Shown: positions 16,955 through 26,466, counted from the stretch's first letter. The stretch: 64,000 bases of DNA from Peiella sedimenti (GCF_030504955.1 NZ_JAUKTR010000001.1:186001-250000); one strand, 5' to 3'. Notes: a model not told the origin generated them from the sequence alone. Program-made: numbers and translations.

Positions 16955-17721
16955 TGAGCTTCAACGGATACGGAGTCTGGGCCATCTACCGCTTCGAGAT
17001 GGCGCGCGCCCTGCGCACCGTGTGGCAGTCGATCGTCACGCCGGTCATCACCACGGCGCTCTATTTCGTGGTGTTCGGCTCGGCCATCGGCAGCCGCATG
17101 ACCGAGATCGACGGCACGGCCTACGGCGCCTTCATCGTGCCGGGCCTGATCATGCTCAGCCTGTTCACCCAGTCGATCTTCAACGCCTCCTTCGGCATCT
17201 ACTTCCCCAAGTTCACGGGCACCATCTACGAGATGCTGTCCGCCCCGGTCAGTCCGCTGGAGATCGTGCTGGGCTATGTGGGCGCCGCGGCCACCAAGTC
17301 GGTGGTGCTGGGCCTCATCATCCTGGCGACGGCGGCCTTCTTCGTGCCCCTGCAGATCCTGCATCCCATGGCCATGCTGGCCATGCTGGTGCTGATCGCC
17401 GTCACCTTCTCGCTGTTCGGCTTCATCATCGGAGTGTGGGCCCAAAGCTTCGAGCAGCTGCAATTCATCCCCATGCTGATCGTCACGCCCCTGACCTTCC
17501 TGGGCGGGTCCTTCTATTCGATCGACATGCTGCCGCCAGTGTGGCGCACCATCACCCTGTTCAACCCGGTGGTCTATCTGATCTCGGGTTTCCGCTGGAC
17601 CTTCTTCGGCCAGGGCGATGTGAGCCTGGTCTGGAGCCTTGTGGCCACCGGCGGCTTCCTGCTGACCTGCCTGGGCGTGATCGCCTGGATCTTCCGCACG
17701 GGCTATCGGCTGAAGACCTGA
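16954..17721 (+). CDS. yadH: ABC-2 type permease YadH
   Basis: 255 residues, six predicted membrane segments, ABC2 membrane domain. It resembles E. coli YadH over its length, with segments [48 protein letters not shown] and [12 protein letters not shown]. Its ATG lies in the yadG stop (TGATG). A weak hairpin (17736-17751) follows the stop. Substrate unknown. Confidence 0.9.
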
Positions 17722-17811
17722 TCCGGCGGCGGGTTCGCCCAAAAATGGGCGCGGTTGGGCGCCAGCGTGGAACGCGGGGGAGCCGTTCGACGCTGACACG
17801 TGAGGCCCCCC

Positions 17812-18591
17812 ATGACCCCGCGCGCTCCCAATCCCTATCGGCCCATGATCGAGTGGCGCCCCATGCCGCGCCCGACGCTCAGCTTCGGCGAGCACACGCC
17901 GGGCGTCGGCGCGCTCGACTGGCGGGCGCGCCCCACGGCGGTGCCCTCCGCGGCGCCGGAGCCTTCGGCCCGTCCGCCCGAGCCGCGCAGCTTCGCCGAG
18001 GCCGAGCCGGTCGAGGTCGCCGAGATCGCCGAGATCGCCGAGGCGCCCGCCGCCGCTCCGATCGGCTCAAGCCTGACCCGGCCCGCTCGGCGATCGCTGC
18101 TGTGGGGCGGGGCCGCCGCCGGCGCCGTGGCCGTGGCGGGCCTGTTCTGGATCGGCGCCCAGCGTGCCGATCAGCCCTCGCCGACGGCGCCGGCGACCGT
18201 CTCCCAACCGGTCCCCGCTCCAGCCGCCGCCCCGCGTGAGCCGGTCCTGTCCGCCTCCGGATCAACCGCGGCCGGCTCGGACGCCCTCCCCGGGCCCGCA
18301 CCCGAATCCCGCCCCGCGACGGGCGATAGGCTCCCGACGCCTGAGCCCCGTCCCCCGGTCGCGCGCCAACCCGCCCGCGCACCGGCTTCTGAGCGCCCGG
18401 CCCCTCAGGCGGCCGCGGAGACGCAGGCCCAGCCGCCGCAGCCCATTCTGATCCCCTCGGCCCCGCCGGTGGAAACGCCCGCACCCCCGCCCATACCCAC
18501 GGTCAGCGCGCCGGCCTCCCAGGCGCCGTCCGATCCCGATGCGCCGGTCACGACCCGCCCGGCTGAGATCACGCCGGCCGATCAGGGCTGA
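17812..18591 (+). CDS. Single-pass membrane protein with Pro/Ala-rich regions
   Basis: 259 residues from ATG 17812. The N-terminal about 95 residues are cytoplasmic and Pro/Glu-rich, with repeated EIAEIAEA. One transmembrane segment follows (LLWGGAAAGAVAVAGLFWIG). The rest, about 140 residues, is Pro/Ala/Gln low-complexity sequence suited to spanning the periplasm, as in TonB- or sporulation-repeat-like linkers, but no C-terminal domain follows. Function unknown. Its 3' end overlaps the stop end of the convergent sulfotransferase gene by 10 bp. Confidence 0.6.
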   Translation: MTPRAPNPYRPMIEWRPMPRPTLSFGEHTPGVGALDWRARPTAVPSAAPEPSARPPEPRSFAEAEPVEVAEIAEIAEAPAAAPIGSSLTRPARRSLLWGGAAAGAVAVAGLFWIGAQRADQPSPTAPATVSQPVPAPAAAPREPVLSASGSTAAGSDALPGPAPESRPATGDRLPTPEPRPPVARQPARAPASERPAPQAAAETQAQPPQPILIPSAPPVETPAPPPIPTVSAPASQAPSDPDAPVTTRPAEITPADQG

Positions 18592-20177
18592 AGGATCGCC
18601 CGCGCCGTCTCCATCGCCTCGCCATAGGCGCGCCAGCGTCCGACCGAGCTGCGATAGATCGGCCTGCGCACCTGGGCGGCGCTGGCGCTGTCGACCGGGG
18701 CCTTGTTCTCGTGGAAGTCCAGGCAGGCCGGATCGAAGGGCAGGCCGCAGAAGTCGAGCAGGCGACGGGTCTCGCCCTCCTGGTCCTCGACCATCTGCTC
18801 ATAGACGGCCTCGGCATAGCGCTCGGGCGGCAGCGTCGCCTTCAGGTGGTCGGCCAGATCGTTGAAGCCCTTCACGAAGCGCGCCGTCTGCTCCAGGTCG
18901 AAGGTGAAGTCGTAGTTGTTGAAGCGCGTGGTGAACTTCTGGCGGAAGATGGCCAGGCAGCTGTCCATGGGATCACGGCGCAGGCAGATGATCCTCGCCT
19001 CGGGCAGGGCCTTCAGGATCAGCCCGGCATAGATGACGTTCAGCGGCGTCTTGTCGATCAGCCACCGCACCTGGCCGTCCGCCGTCCAGGCCGCGCGGCT
19101 CTGGCGGCGGTAGGCTTCGCCCAGCGCGGCCAGGTGCTGAGCCGGCGCAGCGGCGGCGGCCCGCAGGATGGCCGCATCGGCGAGGCGGCGCCCGCCGGTC
19201 CTCGCCAGCTGCCGCACCAGAAGGCCCAGGGTCGGCGGCTCGCCCAGGGACTGCACCTCTGGGTGGCTCGACAGGATGCGGTCCACCAGCGTCGTGCCTG
19301 ATCGGGGCAGGCCCAGCACGAACAGCGGACGGGGCAGGGGGGCCTCGGCCGGCGCGGCGAAGGGCGGCCGGGCGATCTCGATCGCGGCCTTCAGCATCTC
19401 GGCGTCGGCGTCCGCGTCGTTCTTCACCTGGGCCGCCTTGCCGGCCTTGGCCTTCAGCAGCCAGGCCATGGCGGACGCGGGATCGCCCATGTCTTCGTGG
19501 GTCTTGGCCAGGGCGTGCCCGATATGCAGCCGCCGCTCGGGGTCGGTGGTCGCGCCGAACAGCTTCTCCAGCTGCGGAATGAAGTTGTTGTCCTCAGTCT
19601 GCTTCACCATGCCGACCAGGGCGGAATAGGCGGCGTCGTTGCGCGGATCGGTCTCGATGGCCTTGCGAAAGGCGGCCTCCGACGCGGCCAGGTCGCCCAT
19701 GTGCTGCTCGGACCAGCCCAGGTTCAGCCACAGGCCGGACCGCTTCGGCGCGCCCTGCGTCGCCGCCCGGAACAGCTCGCGCGCCTGGGCGTGGGCCCCG
19801 GTGCGGTTGAACACCACGGCCAGGCTGTCCAGCGCCTCCACGTCGACGCCGGATCGGTCCTTGGGCAGCCGGCTCCAGGCCCGTTCGGCCGCCTGCCGCG
19901 CCGCGAGCGGATCGTTGCGCACGAAGTGCAGCCGCGCCTGGAAGGCATGAGCCTCCGGCGACCGGTCCGAGGCCGCGACGGCCCGGCCCAGGAACTCCTC
20001 GGCCTCCTTCAGGGCCCCGGACATCAGCGCCGCCTGACCCAACAGCGTCCAGGCGGCGGCGTCGTTCGGATCGGTCCCAAGGGCGCGACGGCACAGAGCC
20101 TGCACGTCGCGGAGCCGGCCTTCGCTCAGGGCGCGCCGGGCGGGCGCCAGGTCGGATCGGGGCGGGGCAGGGGCCAT
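18582..20177 (-). CDS. Tetratricopeptide-repeat sulfotransferase
   Basis: About 531 residues. The first 250 form TPR helices (for example NDAAAWTLLGQAALMSGALKEA and ERAWSRLPKD). The C-terminal half is a sulfotransferase domain with the PAPS 5'-phosphosulfate loop LFVLGLPRSGTTLVDRIL (about residues 277-294) and the 3'-phosphate region ICLRRDPMDSCLA. Enzymes of this kind transfer sulfate from PAPS to a carbohydrate or protein acceptor; the acceptor is not identifiable. I choose ATG 20177 (MAPAPPRSDL) over the longer frame reaching 20225. It ends tail-to-tail with the previous gene. Confidence 0.85.
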   Translation of the reverse strand: MAPAPPRSDLAPARRALSEGRLRDVQALCRRALGTDPNDAAAWTLLGQAALMSGALKEAEEFLGRAVAASDRSPEAHAFQARLHFVRNDPLAARQAAERAWSRLPKDRSGVDVEALDSLAVVFNRTGAHAQARELFRAATQGAPKRSGLWLNLGWSEQHMGDLAASEAAFRKAIETDPRNDAAYSALVGMVKQTEDNNFIPQLEKLFGATTDPERRLHIGHALAKTHEDMGDPASAMAWLLKAKAGKAAQVKNDADADAEMLKAAIEIARPPFAAPAEAPLPRPLFVLGLPRSGTTLVDRILSSHPEVQSLGEPPTLGLLVRQLARTGGRRLADAAILRAAAAAPAQHLAALGEAYRRQSRAAWTADGQVRWLIDKTPLNVIYAGLILKALPEARIICLRRDPMDSCLAIFRQKFTTRFNNYDFTFDLEQTARFVKGFNDLADHLKATLPPERYAEAVYEQMVEDQEGETRRLLDFCGLPFDPACLDFHENKAPVDSASAAQVRRPIYRSSVGRWRAYGEAMETARAILQP

Positions 20178-20325
20178 GCGGGGGGTTTCCGACGATTTCG
20201 CCCGCCTCGCAACCCGGCCCAGCAACCCGGCCCTGCGAGCCGGCCCGCAAGGGCGGCGCCCTCTTGGCCATTGAGCTTGGCCGCCGCCCTGCTACGACTC
20301 TCTCCCGGCAGATGGAGGAACGGCC

Positions 20326-22119
20326 ATGGCGATCACGCGACGCACCACTCTGGGATGGCTGACGGCGGGCGCGGCCAGCGCCCCGCTGTTGTCGGCCTGC
20401 GCGACCGCGCCTGTGGTCCCTTCCGGCTCGGACAGCGCCTTCGGCCAGATCGCCGCCCAGTGGCTGGACGAGAGCCTGCGCCTGTCGCCGGTGGCCGCCA
20501 CCGGCCTGGGCGACCATCGTTTCGATCATCTCGTGGACGACGTCTCCACCGCCGGCCGCGCCGCCCAGGTGAACCTGGCCCGCAGCGTGCTGACCCGACT
20601 TGACGCCCTTCCCAGCGAAGGCCTCAGCCGCGCCGATCAGGTGGACGCCGCCCTGCTGCGCCAGAACCTTCGGGCCCAGATCTGGTCCGACGCCGAGCTT
20701 CAGTCCTGGGCCTGGGATCCGCTGACCTACGCCGCCACGGCGGGCGGGGCGCTTTACAGCCTGCAGGCGCGAGAGTTCGCACCCCTGCCGGACCGGCTGC
20801 GCTCGGCCACGGCGCGCATGCGCGCCCTGCCGGCCCTGCTGGCCGAGAGCCGCCGCCAGCTTCAGCCCGCGCGCGTGCCCGAGATTCACGCCACCACCGC
20901 CGTCGGTCAGAACCGCGGCCTGCACAGCCTGGTCGACGGCTTCACCGCCGAGGCGAACGCGCTTCAGGGCGCCGAGCGCGAGGCCCTGCTGTCGGCGGCG
21001 GCCCAGCTCAAGGCCGCGGTGGACGAACACCAGCGCTGGCTCGAAACCGAGCTGGTCCCCAACGCGCGCGGAAACTGGCGAATCGGCGCCCGCCTCTACG
21101 ATCAGAAGCTGGCCTACGCCCTGAACTCGGACCTGACCCGCCAGGAGATCGTTCGCCGGGGCGAGCGGGCCCTGGCCGACACCCGCGCCCAGATGTACGT
21201 GCTGGCGACCCGCATCCTGGCGGGCCGTCCCGGCGCGCCCGAGACCCCGGCGAACCCCAATGCCGATCAGCAGCAGCACGCCATCGAGGCGGCGCTCGAG
21301 CTGGCCTACGCCGAAAAGCCCGGACGCAACGCCATCGTCTCCACCGCCGAGGCCATGCTGGAGCAGACCACCGCCTTCGTGCGCGAAAAGGATCTGGTCA
21401 CGGTGCCGAACGACCCGATCCGCATCGGCCTGGTGCCCGAGTTCCAGCGCGGCGTGGCCCTCGCCTATTGCGATGCGCCGGGCCCGCTCGATCGCGGCCA
21501 GGCCACCTACTACAAGATCGCGCCCCTGCCCGAGGACTGGACCGACGCCCAGGTCGACAGCTTCCTGCGCGAATACAACCTGCGCTCCATGCAGGAGCTG
21601 ACCATCCACGAGGCCATGCCCGGCCACTACCTGCAGCTGGCCCACTCCAACCGCTACCCATCGGTCATCCGCGCCGTTCTGGGCTCGGGCACCTTCACCG
21701 AGGGCTGGGCCTGCTACGCCCAGGACGTCATGGCCGAGGCCGGCTATCTCGGCGGCGAGGACCTCTATCAGCTGGTGCACCTGAAGTGGGTGCTGCGCAT
21801 GATCGCCAACGCCATGCTCGACCCCGCCGTCCACGCGGGCGACATGACGCGGGACCAGGCCATCGACCTGATGGTGCGCGGGACCTTCCAGCAGGAGCGC
21901 GAGGCCGCCGGCAAGTGGACCCGCGCCCAGCTGTCCTCGGCCCAGCTGCCCACCTACTTCGTCGGCTGGGAAGAACACTGGGAGGCCCGCCGCGCCGCCG
22001 AGCGCGCCTGGGGTTCAGGCTTCAACCTGAAGCGCTACCACGACGGCCTGCTCAGCTTCGGCTCGCCGCCGGTGCGCTACGCCAGGGCCCTTCTGCTGGA
22101 CGAGGCGATCCCGGCCTAG
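20326..22119 (+). CDS. DUF885 family lipoprotein, putative metallo-hydrolase
   Basis: 597 residues. The leader MAITRRTTLGWLTAGAASAP with a lipobox LLSAC looks like a Tat-type lipoprotein signal (twin Arg, uncertain). The mature protein has the DUF885 zinc motif HEAMPGHYLQ (His 428, Glu 429, His 434), then GSGTFTEGWACYAQDVM, which supplies the downstream Glu. Relatives are all-helical M32/M2-like peptidases of unproven substrate. GGAGGA precedes the ATG by 7 bp. The gene ends on a CTAG that is also the stop of the convergent gene. Confidence 0.86.
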   Translation: MAITRRTTLGWLTAGAASAPLLSACATAPVVPSGSDSAFGQIAAQWLDESLRLSPVAATGLGDHRFDHLVDDVSTAGRAAQVNLARSVLTRLDALPSEGLSRADQVDAALLRQNLRAQIWSDAELQSWAWDPLTYAATAGGALYSLQAREFAPLPDRLRSATARMRALPALLAESRRQLQPARVPEIHATTAVGQNRGLHSLVDGFTAEANALQGAEREALLSAAAQLKAAVDEHQRWLETELVPNARGNWRIGARLYDQKLAYALNSDLTRQEIVRRGERALADTRAQMYVLATRILAGRPGAPETPANPNADQQQHAIEAALELAYAEKPGRNAIVSTAEAMLEQTTAFVREKDLVTVPNDPIRIGLVPEFQRGVALAYCDAPGPLDRGQATYYKIAPLPEDWTDAQVDSFLREYNLRSMQELTIHEAMPGHYLQLAHSNRYPSVIRAVLGSGTFTEGWACYAQDVMAEAGYLGGEDLYQLVHLKWVLRMIANAMLDPAVHAGDMTRDQAIDLMVRGTFQQEREAAGKWTRAQLSSAQLPTYFVGWEEHWEARRAAERAWGSGFNLKRYHDGLLSFGSPPVRYARALLLDEAIPA

Positions 22120-22508
22120 CCCTTCGCCTCGGGCTTGAACGGCACATAGCCCCGCTCGACCGCGCGGCGCAGGCCCTCGTAGGCCTCGGCCAGCTCCTCA
22201 TAGGTCTGGCGCAGGCTGCTCAGCCGCACGGCCTGGTCCGGCCGGATCGGTCGGCCCGGATCGCTCATCAGCAGGGCCTCGTTGATCCACTGCGCCCGCG
22301 CCTGGGCGCAGGCCACGGCCATGCGCTGGAAGCCGCGCGCGTCGGCGTGGCGCAGGATCTGGCCCATGACCTCGCGGTTGGCCACGTAGGCGGCGTAGTC
22401 GATCTGCTCCAGCTGGCCGCGCAGGCGGCGCTGCTCCTGCGGATCGATGTCCTGCGGCTCGAAGTGGTCGGTGACCCGGCGATAGGTCGAGGTGACGGTT
22501 GTGGCCAT
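22116..22508 (-). CDS. Conserved hypothetical helical protein
   Basis: 130 residues, no signal peptide, no membrane segment, mostly helical with many Arg, Glu and Gln. No recognised family. Visible stretches: FQRMAVACAQARAQWINEAL and LSSLRQTYEELAEAYEGLRR, likely long amphipathic helices. It overlaps the convergent DUF885 gene by four bases: CTAG at 22116-22119 holds a TAG on both strands. Nothing in the neighbourhood indicates a role. Confidence 0.6.
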   Translation of the reverse strand: MATTVTSTYRRVTDHFEPQDIDPQEQRRLRGQLEQIDYAAYVANREVMGQILRHADARGFQRMAVACAQARAQWINEALLMSDPGRPIRPDQAVRLSSLRQTYEELAEAYEGLRRAVERGYVPFKPEAKG

Positions 22509-22577
22509 GACGCGATGCCCAGACAGACCTGTTCAACAGGAGGCTGCGCCGCGCCGGTTAACGAGCCGTGAGCGGGC

Positions 22578-22955
22578 TCAGCGCCGCCGCAGGGTCCAGT
22601 CGATGGTCCCCGTCCCCGAGCGGCCCACGAACTGCGGCCCCTCCAGGGTCAGCATCGCCTGGCCGCCCGAGCCGTCGCTCAGCGTCAGGTCTGGCGCCGC
22701 ATAGCTCCACCGCGTGAACGGCTGGGGCAGGGCGGTCTCGCAGCCGGCCCCCATGCGCACCCCGCCGCCCGGCTCCAGCGCCAGGTTGCAGGCCTCTCCG
22801 CCCCGGCCCGACAGGACGTAGTCGCCCCGAATGGCGGCCTGGTCCGCGTCGGCCTCCACCGGCGCGGCGGGCGCCTCGGCCGGCGCCTGACAGGCCGCCA
22901 GCCCGCTCAGCAGCAGCGGCGCCGCGACCAGGCTTGCGTAAATGGATCGCCTCAT
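22578..22955 (-). CDS. Putative AprI/Inh-type metalloprotease inhibitor lipoprotein
   Basis: 125 residues with a leader and lipobox (LSGLAAC). The mature part has the layout of AprI/Inh inhibitors, which block serralysin-type proteases in the periplasm: a beta barrel with the Cys pair in GEACNLAL and AGCETAL, WSYAAPDLTLSD, and a final strand TIDWTLRRR. The match is by pattern only. No protease gene is nearby. GGAGGAG precedes the ATG. It is divergent from the AraC-type regulator, with 234 bp between. Confidence 0.6.
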   Translation of the reverse strand: MRRSIYASLVAAPLLLSGLAACQAPAEAPAAPVEADADQAAIRGDYVLSGRGGEACNLALEPGGGVRMGAGCETALPQPFTRWSYAAPDLTLSDGSGGQAMLTLEGPQFVGRSGTGTIDWTLRRR

Positions 22956-23060
22956 GACGCTCTCCTCCCGATCCTCTTGTGTCGATTTTGGTTAATGACC
23001 ACAATAGCTTGTAGAGAACAAACCCCGAAGACGGCGGTGTAAGTGATTCGGACACCCTCT

Positions 23061-23075
23061 GTTCCGCCACCGTTC
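23061..23075. promoter_or_regulatory. Possible LexA-type box
   Basis: GTTC-CGCCACC-GTTC is an exact copy of the alphaproteobacterial LexA consensus GTTC-N7-GTTC. It is in the promoter region of the AraC-family gene (115 bp upstream of its ATG) and 106 bp upstream of the divergent lipoprotein. One or two such matches are expected by chance in a window of this size, so support is weak. Confidence 0.25.
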
Positions 23076-23189
23076 CGCCACCGTCGTGGGGGCCGTTAAG
23101 CTTCTCCATAACGCAGCCGTCGCCCGAGCGATCCCGTGCATCCGGTCGGCGGGGTTGAGGCCTCGAACCGTTCGTCACAGGATGCTCCC

Positions 23190-23894
23190 ATGCAGGCCGC
23201 GCCCGCCCGCCTTCGCCGCTACGGCCCCGGACTGGCCCAGAGCCCGCACGCCCACGAGGGCGCGCACCTGTCGCTGGTGCTGGCTGGAGACTTCGAAGAG
23301 ACGGTGGGCCGCCGCACCGACCGGGCCGGGTTCGGCCGCCTCGGCGTTCGACCCGAAGGCCTGCGCCACGCCGTGCGCTTCGGCCGCCGCGGCGCCCTGG
23401 TGCTGACCCTTGACCTGGGCGGGGCGGACGCGCCGCGCGACCCGGCCTGGACGCCGCCCCTGCCGGAGGCCCAACTGTCGGCCCTCGTCCCGCTGCTGTT
23501 CGAGGGCGGGCGCCTGGGTCAGGACGCGGCGTGGGATCTCAAGGCCCTGGCCAGCGCCGACGTCGCGCCCGAGCGACCGCCCGCCACTTGGCTGACCGAC
23601 CTCTACGAGGCGTTGATCGAGGCGCCCGCCGCCGCCTCGGTCGAGGCCCTGGCCGAGCAGGCCGGGCGCCACCGCGTCCATGTCTCGCGCAGCTTCGCCG
23701 CCGCCTTCGGCCGGCCCATCGCCGTGGTCCGGCGCCAGGCCATGCTGGATCAGGCGCTCTGCGCCCTGGCCTCCGGGCAGTCCGCCGTTCAGGCCGCGCT
23801 GGACGCCGGCTTCTACGACCAGAGCCATTTCAGCCGCGTCTGCCGCCAGGTCACGGGCCTGGCCCCCCGCGCCCTGATGGCCCGCGCCGCCTGA
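23190..23894 (+). CDS. AraC-family transcriptional regulator
   Basis: 234 residues. The N-terminal region is a cupin-like sensing domain (SPHAHEGAHLSLVLAGDFEE). The C-terminal has the two helix-turn-helix motifs of AraC proteins: VEALAEQAGRHRVHVSRSF and SAVQAALDAGFYDQSHFSR, ending with VCRQVTGLAPRAL. The start is ATG 23190 after ACAGGATG; the frame extends to 23136 without support. The following gene is a beta-lactamase-like hydrolase 69 bp downstream in the same direction, which may be its target; this is inference. Confidence 0.85.
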   Translation: MQAAPARLRRYGPGLAQSPHAHEGAHLSLVLAGDFEETVGRRTDRAGFGRLGVRPEGLRHAVRFGRRGALVLTLDLGGADAPRDPAWTPPLPEAQLSALVPLLFEGGRLGQDAAWDLKALASADVAPERPPATWLTDLYEALIEAPAAASVEALAEQAGRHRVHVSRSFAAAFGRPIAVVRRQAMLDQALCALASGQSAVQAALDAGFYDQSHFSRVCRQVTGLAPRALMARAA

Positions 23895-23963
23895 GGCGTT
23901 ACATTCGTCCAAGACGGCGGTCGGCTTCCGGCTCCAGGCTCGGCGCGTGTTCAAGGAGCCGCC

Positions 23964-25511
23964 ATGTCCCGCCTGCTGATCGCCCTGCTCGCCTCGTCCA
24001 GCCTGATGGCCGCGCCGGTCCCGACCGCCGCCCGGACCGACCCAGCGGCCGCCGTCGCCCCCGTCTCGGACGCCGACTTCCAGCGTGCGTCCCAGCAGCT
24101 TCTCGACCTCGCCCGCGCCGCCCAGGTCGCGCCCGGCGCCTCGCCCGCCATGGCGGTGATCATCGTGCGCCGGGGGCAGGCGCCGATCATCTGGGTTGAG
24201 GGCCGCCTCGACGCCCGCGGTGACCGCGCGGCGGACGCCGACACCCCCTTCTACATCGCCTCCCAGACCAAGGCCTATACGGGCCTCCTGGCTCAGCGGC
24301 TGGACGAGCGCGGCGTCTTCGATCTGGATCAGACCATGACCGACGTCTGGCCCGGCCTGCGCATGCCCCAGGGCGTCGATCCCTCGGCCATCACCTTCCG
24401 TCAGCTGCTCAGCCACCAGGCGCCGTTCGAGAACGACGCCATCACCTTCCGCGCGGCCTACACCGACCTGGTGCCCTATGCCGACTATCCGCGCCTGCTG
24501 GCTCAGGCGTCGACCCCGCGCGAGGCGGGCTTCCGGTATGACAACCTCGGCTACAACGTCTACGCGGCGGCCCTGCACGCCCGCACCGGCAAGGACTGGC
24601 GCGACTGGCTGCGCGACGACCTGTTCCAGCCGCTGGGCATGAACCGGACCTCGGCCCGCACCTCGGACTTCCCCGCCGCAGAGCTGGCGGCCTACCACCA
24701 GTGGATGGGCGGCGACGACTGGAGCGTCACGCCGGTCAAGCCTGACGACACCATGCAGGCTGCTGGAGGTCTGGTGACCTCTCCCCACGACATGGCCCGC
24801 TGGCTTCAGGTCCAGCTGGGCGAACCTAACCCGGTCGTCACGCGCGATCAGGTCGCGGCTACCCATGTCCAGCAGGTCGCCGCCGAAATTCGCGGCGATG
24901 TGGTTCCGTGCCAAGGCTATGGCTTAGGCTGGAACATTTGCCGGTTAGGACAAGCCGACGTGCGCGTGCACGGCGGCGGCTATACCGGGGTGCGGTCGGT
25001 CATGGCTGTCTCGCCCGATCTCGGGGTGGGGTTCGCCGTCCTCACCAACAGCGACAGCATGACCGGCGGGCTGACCCAGATGCTCACCCAGATCTTCTTC
25101 GAGTCCCTGCAGAATTCGGCCCACCCAGCCCCGACCGCCGAGCAGATGACGGCGCAGTACGGTAGGCGCATCCAGCGCCTGCTGGAGGGCCGCCGCCAGG
25201 GCCTGGAGCGAGCCCGCGCCGACGCCCAGTGGGGCGGCTGGTCCTGGACGCCCTCGGCGAGCGAGCTTGACGCCTATGCGGGGCGCTACCGCAGTCCGAC
25301 GCTGGGCGACCTTGTGATCGACCGGGAAGGCCAGGCGCTGACCGCGCGGCTGGGCGTCATTCGCGCGACGCTTCAGGCCGCCCAGGCCGACCTGTTCGGC
25401 GTCCAGACCGGCCCCTTGGACGCGCCGCAGCCGGTGCGTTTCGCGCGCGGCGCTGACGGCCGCATCCAGGCCCTCGACTGGACCGGCGACCGTTTCGAGC
25501 GGGTGGAGTGA
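23964..25511 (+). CDS. Class C beta-lactamase-like serine hydrolase
   Basis: 515 residues with a signal peptide. Catalytic motifs: SQTK (Ser 100, Lys 103), YDN (Tyr 192) and HGGGYTG (His 336, replacing the KTG triad, as usual in EstB and related esterases). This is the typical set for penicillin-binding-protein-like esterases and D-aminopeptidases rather than true AmpC. The C-terminal 120 residues form a lipocalin-like extension (ELDAYAGRYRSPTLGDLVI). Periplasmic. Substrate unknown. It may be under control of the AraC protein upstream. Confidence 0.88.
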   Translation: MSRLLIALLASSSLMAAPVPTAARTDPAAAVAPVSDADFQRASQQLLDLARAAQVAPGASPAMAVIIVRRGQAPIIWVEGRLDARGDRAADADTPFYIASQTKAYTGLLAQRLDERGVFDLDQTMTDVWPGLRMPQGVDPSAITFRQLLSHQAPFENDAITFRAAYTDLVPYADYPRLLAQASTPREAGFRYDNLGYNVYAAALHARTGKDWRDWLRDDLFQPLGMNRTSARTSDFPAAELAAYHQWMGGDDWSVTPVKPDDTMQAAGGLVTSPHDMARWLQVQLGEPNPVVTRDQVAATHVQQVAAEIRGDVVPCQGYGLGWNICRLGQADVRVHGGGYTGVRSVMAVSPDLGVGFAVLTNSDSMTGGLTQMLTQIFFESLQNSAHPAPTAEQMTAQYGRRIQRLLEGRRQGLERARADAQWGGWSWTPSASELDAYAGRYRSPTLGDLVIDREGQALTARLGVIRATLQAAQADLFGVQTGPLDAPQPVRFARGADGRIQALDWTGDRFERVE

Positions 25512-25537
25512 CGGCGGCCGTCCGCGAACGACCGCCG
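25512..25537. terminator. Hairpin between convergent genes
   Basis: CGGCGGCCGT (25512-25521) can pair with ACGACCGCCG (25528-25537) with one mismatch. It lies directly after the stop of the serine hydrolase and 8 bp before the stop of the convergent gene. There is no U-run on either side, so rho-independent activity is uncertain. Confidence 0.4.
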
Positions 25538-25545
25538 CCTCCCCC

Positions 25546-26445
25546 TCAACGGCAATCGCGCGCCGCCGTTTCACCAGCCAGGGCCGCGACTATCGAACCG
25601 GTGGATTCGGCATGCAGGCCCGCCTGCCCCAGCTTGTGGCTGGTGTAGTAGAGCAGGCTCCGATCAGGCGAGAACTCTGGCCCGTACTCGAAGGTGGAAG
25701 AGTTCACATCCTCCCCTAGCGGGACGGGCCGACTCCACCCCGTCCACATGCGAAAGGCGATGAACAGGTCGTCACGCCCCCGGCCCTGGGGATCGTCCGT
25801 CCTGTTGAAGACGATCAGGCATTCGTCGGGCGTGACCGCCAGCGTAGACTCCACCAGAGGCGTGTTCAGCTCAGCCAGCGGCGCGACCGAATAACCCGCC
25901 GCGCCCGGTGAGGCCCGGTAGAGGTCGACTGGCCCGCCGCCCTCGTTCGCACGCGAGGACGAGAAGTAGATGACGCCGCCGTGGACCTGGACCGCATCGA
26001 TCTCGTCTCGATCTGAATTGATGGGCTCCGGCAGGGGAGTCGGCAGGCCCCAGCGCTCTCCGTCCCAGGACACGCGCCAGATGTTCAGGTCCCGCCGGTC
26101 CGCCGTCGCGCCGGGTATGGAGCGGTTGGACGTGAACAGCAGGCTGCGCCCGTCCGGTGCGAAATGGGCCGCCCTGCCGTCCAGGCCGGCGTTGAAGGGC
26201 GCTTCCTGGGGCTCGCTCCACACGCCGCCGATGCGCCGCGAGACATGGAGCCTGTGATTACGCCAGTCGGCGTCGTGACGGCCGAAGATCACCACGTCGC
26301 CTGAGGGGTGAAGAGTCATCCAGGCTTCTCCCCCAGGCCCGTCGACCACAGAGGGTAGGCCGCCCTCGGGCTCTGGCGGCTGACCGGGGCTCAGGAAGGA
26401 GAAGACGGCCGCGACAATGGCGGCGGTGAGTTCAGTGAGTTGCAT
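25546..26445 (-). CDS. Secreted beta-propeller (PD40/TolB-like) protein
   Basis: 299 residues with an N-terminal hydrophobic leader. Repeated blades are evident: AHFAPDGRSLLFTSNR, VIYFSSSRANEGG, LAVTPDECLIVFNRTDD and GPEFSPDRSLLYYTSHK, the classic PD40 repeat (xxSPDGxxLxFxSxR). Such proteins are exported and bind other proteins or ligands. Codon bias is a little weaker than in neighbours. It is transcribed in the same direction as the PfpI-like gene, which lies upstream. No closer family can be named. Confidence 0.75.
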   Translation of the reverse strand: MQLTELTAAIVAAVFSFLSPGQPPEPEGGLPSVVDGPGGEAWMTLHPSGDVVIFGRHDADWRNHRLHVSRRIGGVWSEPQEAPFNAGLDGRAAHFAPDGRSLLFTSNRSIPGATADRRDLNIWRVSWDGERWGLPTPLPEPINSDRDEIDAVQVHGGVIYFSSSRANEGGGPVDLYRASPGAAGYSVAPLAELNTPLVESTLAVTPDECLIVFNRTDDPQGRGRDDLFIAFRMWTGWSRPVPLGEDVNSSTFEYGPEFSPDRSLLYYTSHKLGQAGLHAESTGSIVAALAGETAARDCR

Positions 26446-26466
26446 GGCTGATACACGGGCGCGAAA

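Noticed and set aside
19594..21978. 794-codon open frame on the minus strand
   Set aside because: It runs through the DUF885 gene on the opposite strand and part of the sulfotransferase in another frame; low complexity, no domain.
23096..23112. TTAA...TAAC near the AraC gene as a CtrA site
   Set aside because: The spacing and second half-site do not fit TTAA-N7-TTAAC.
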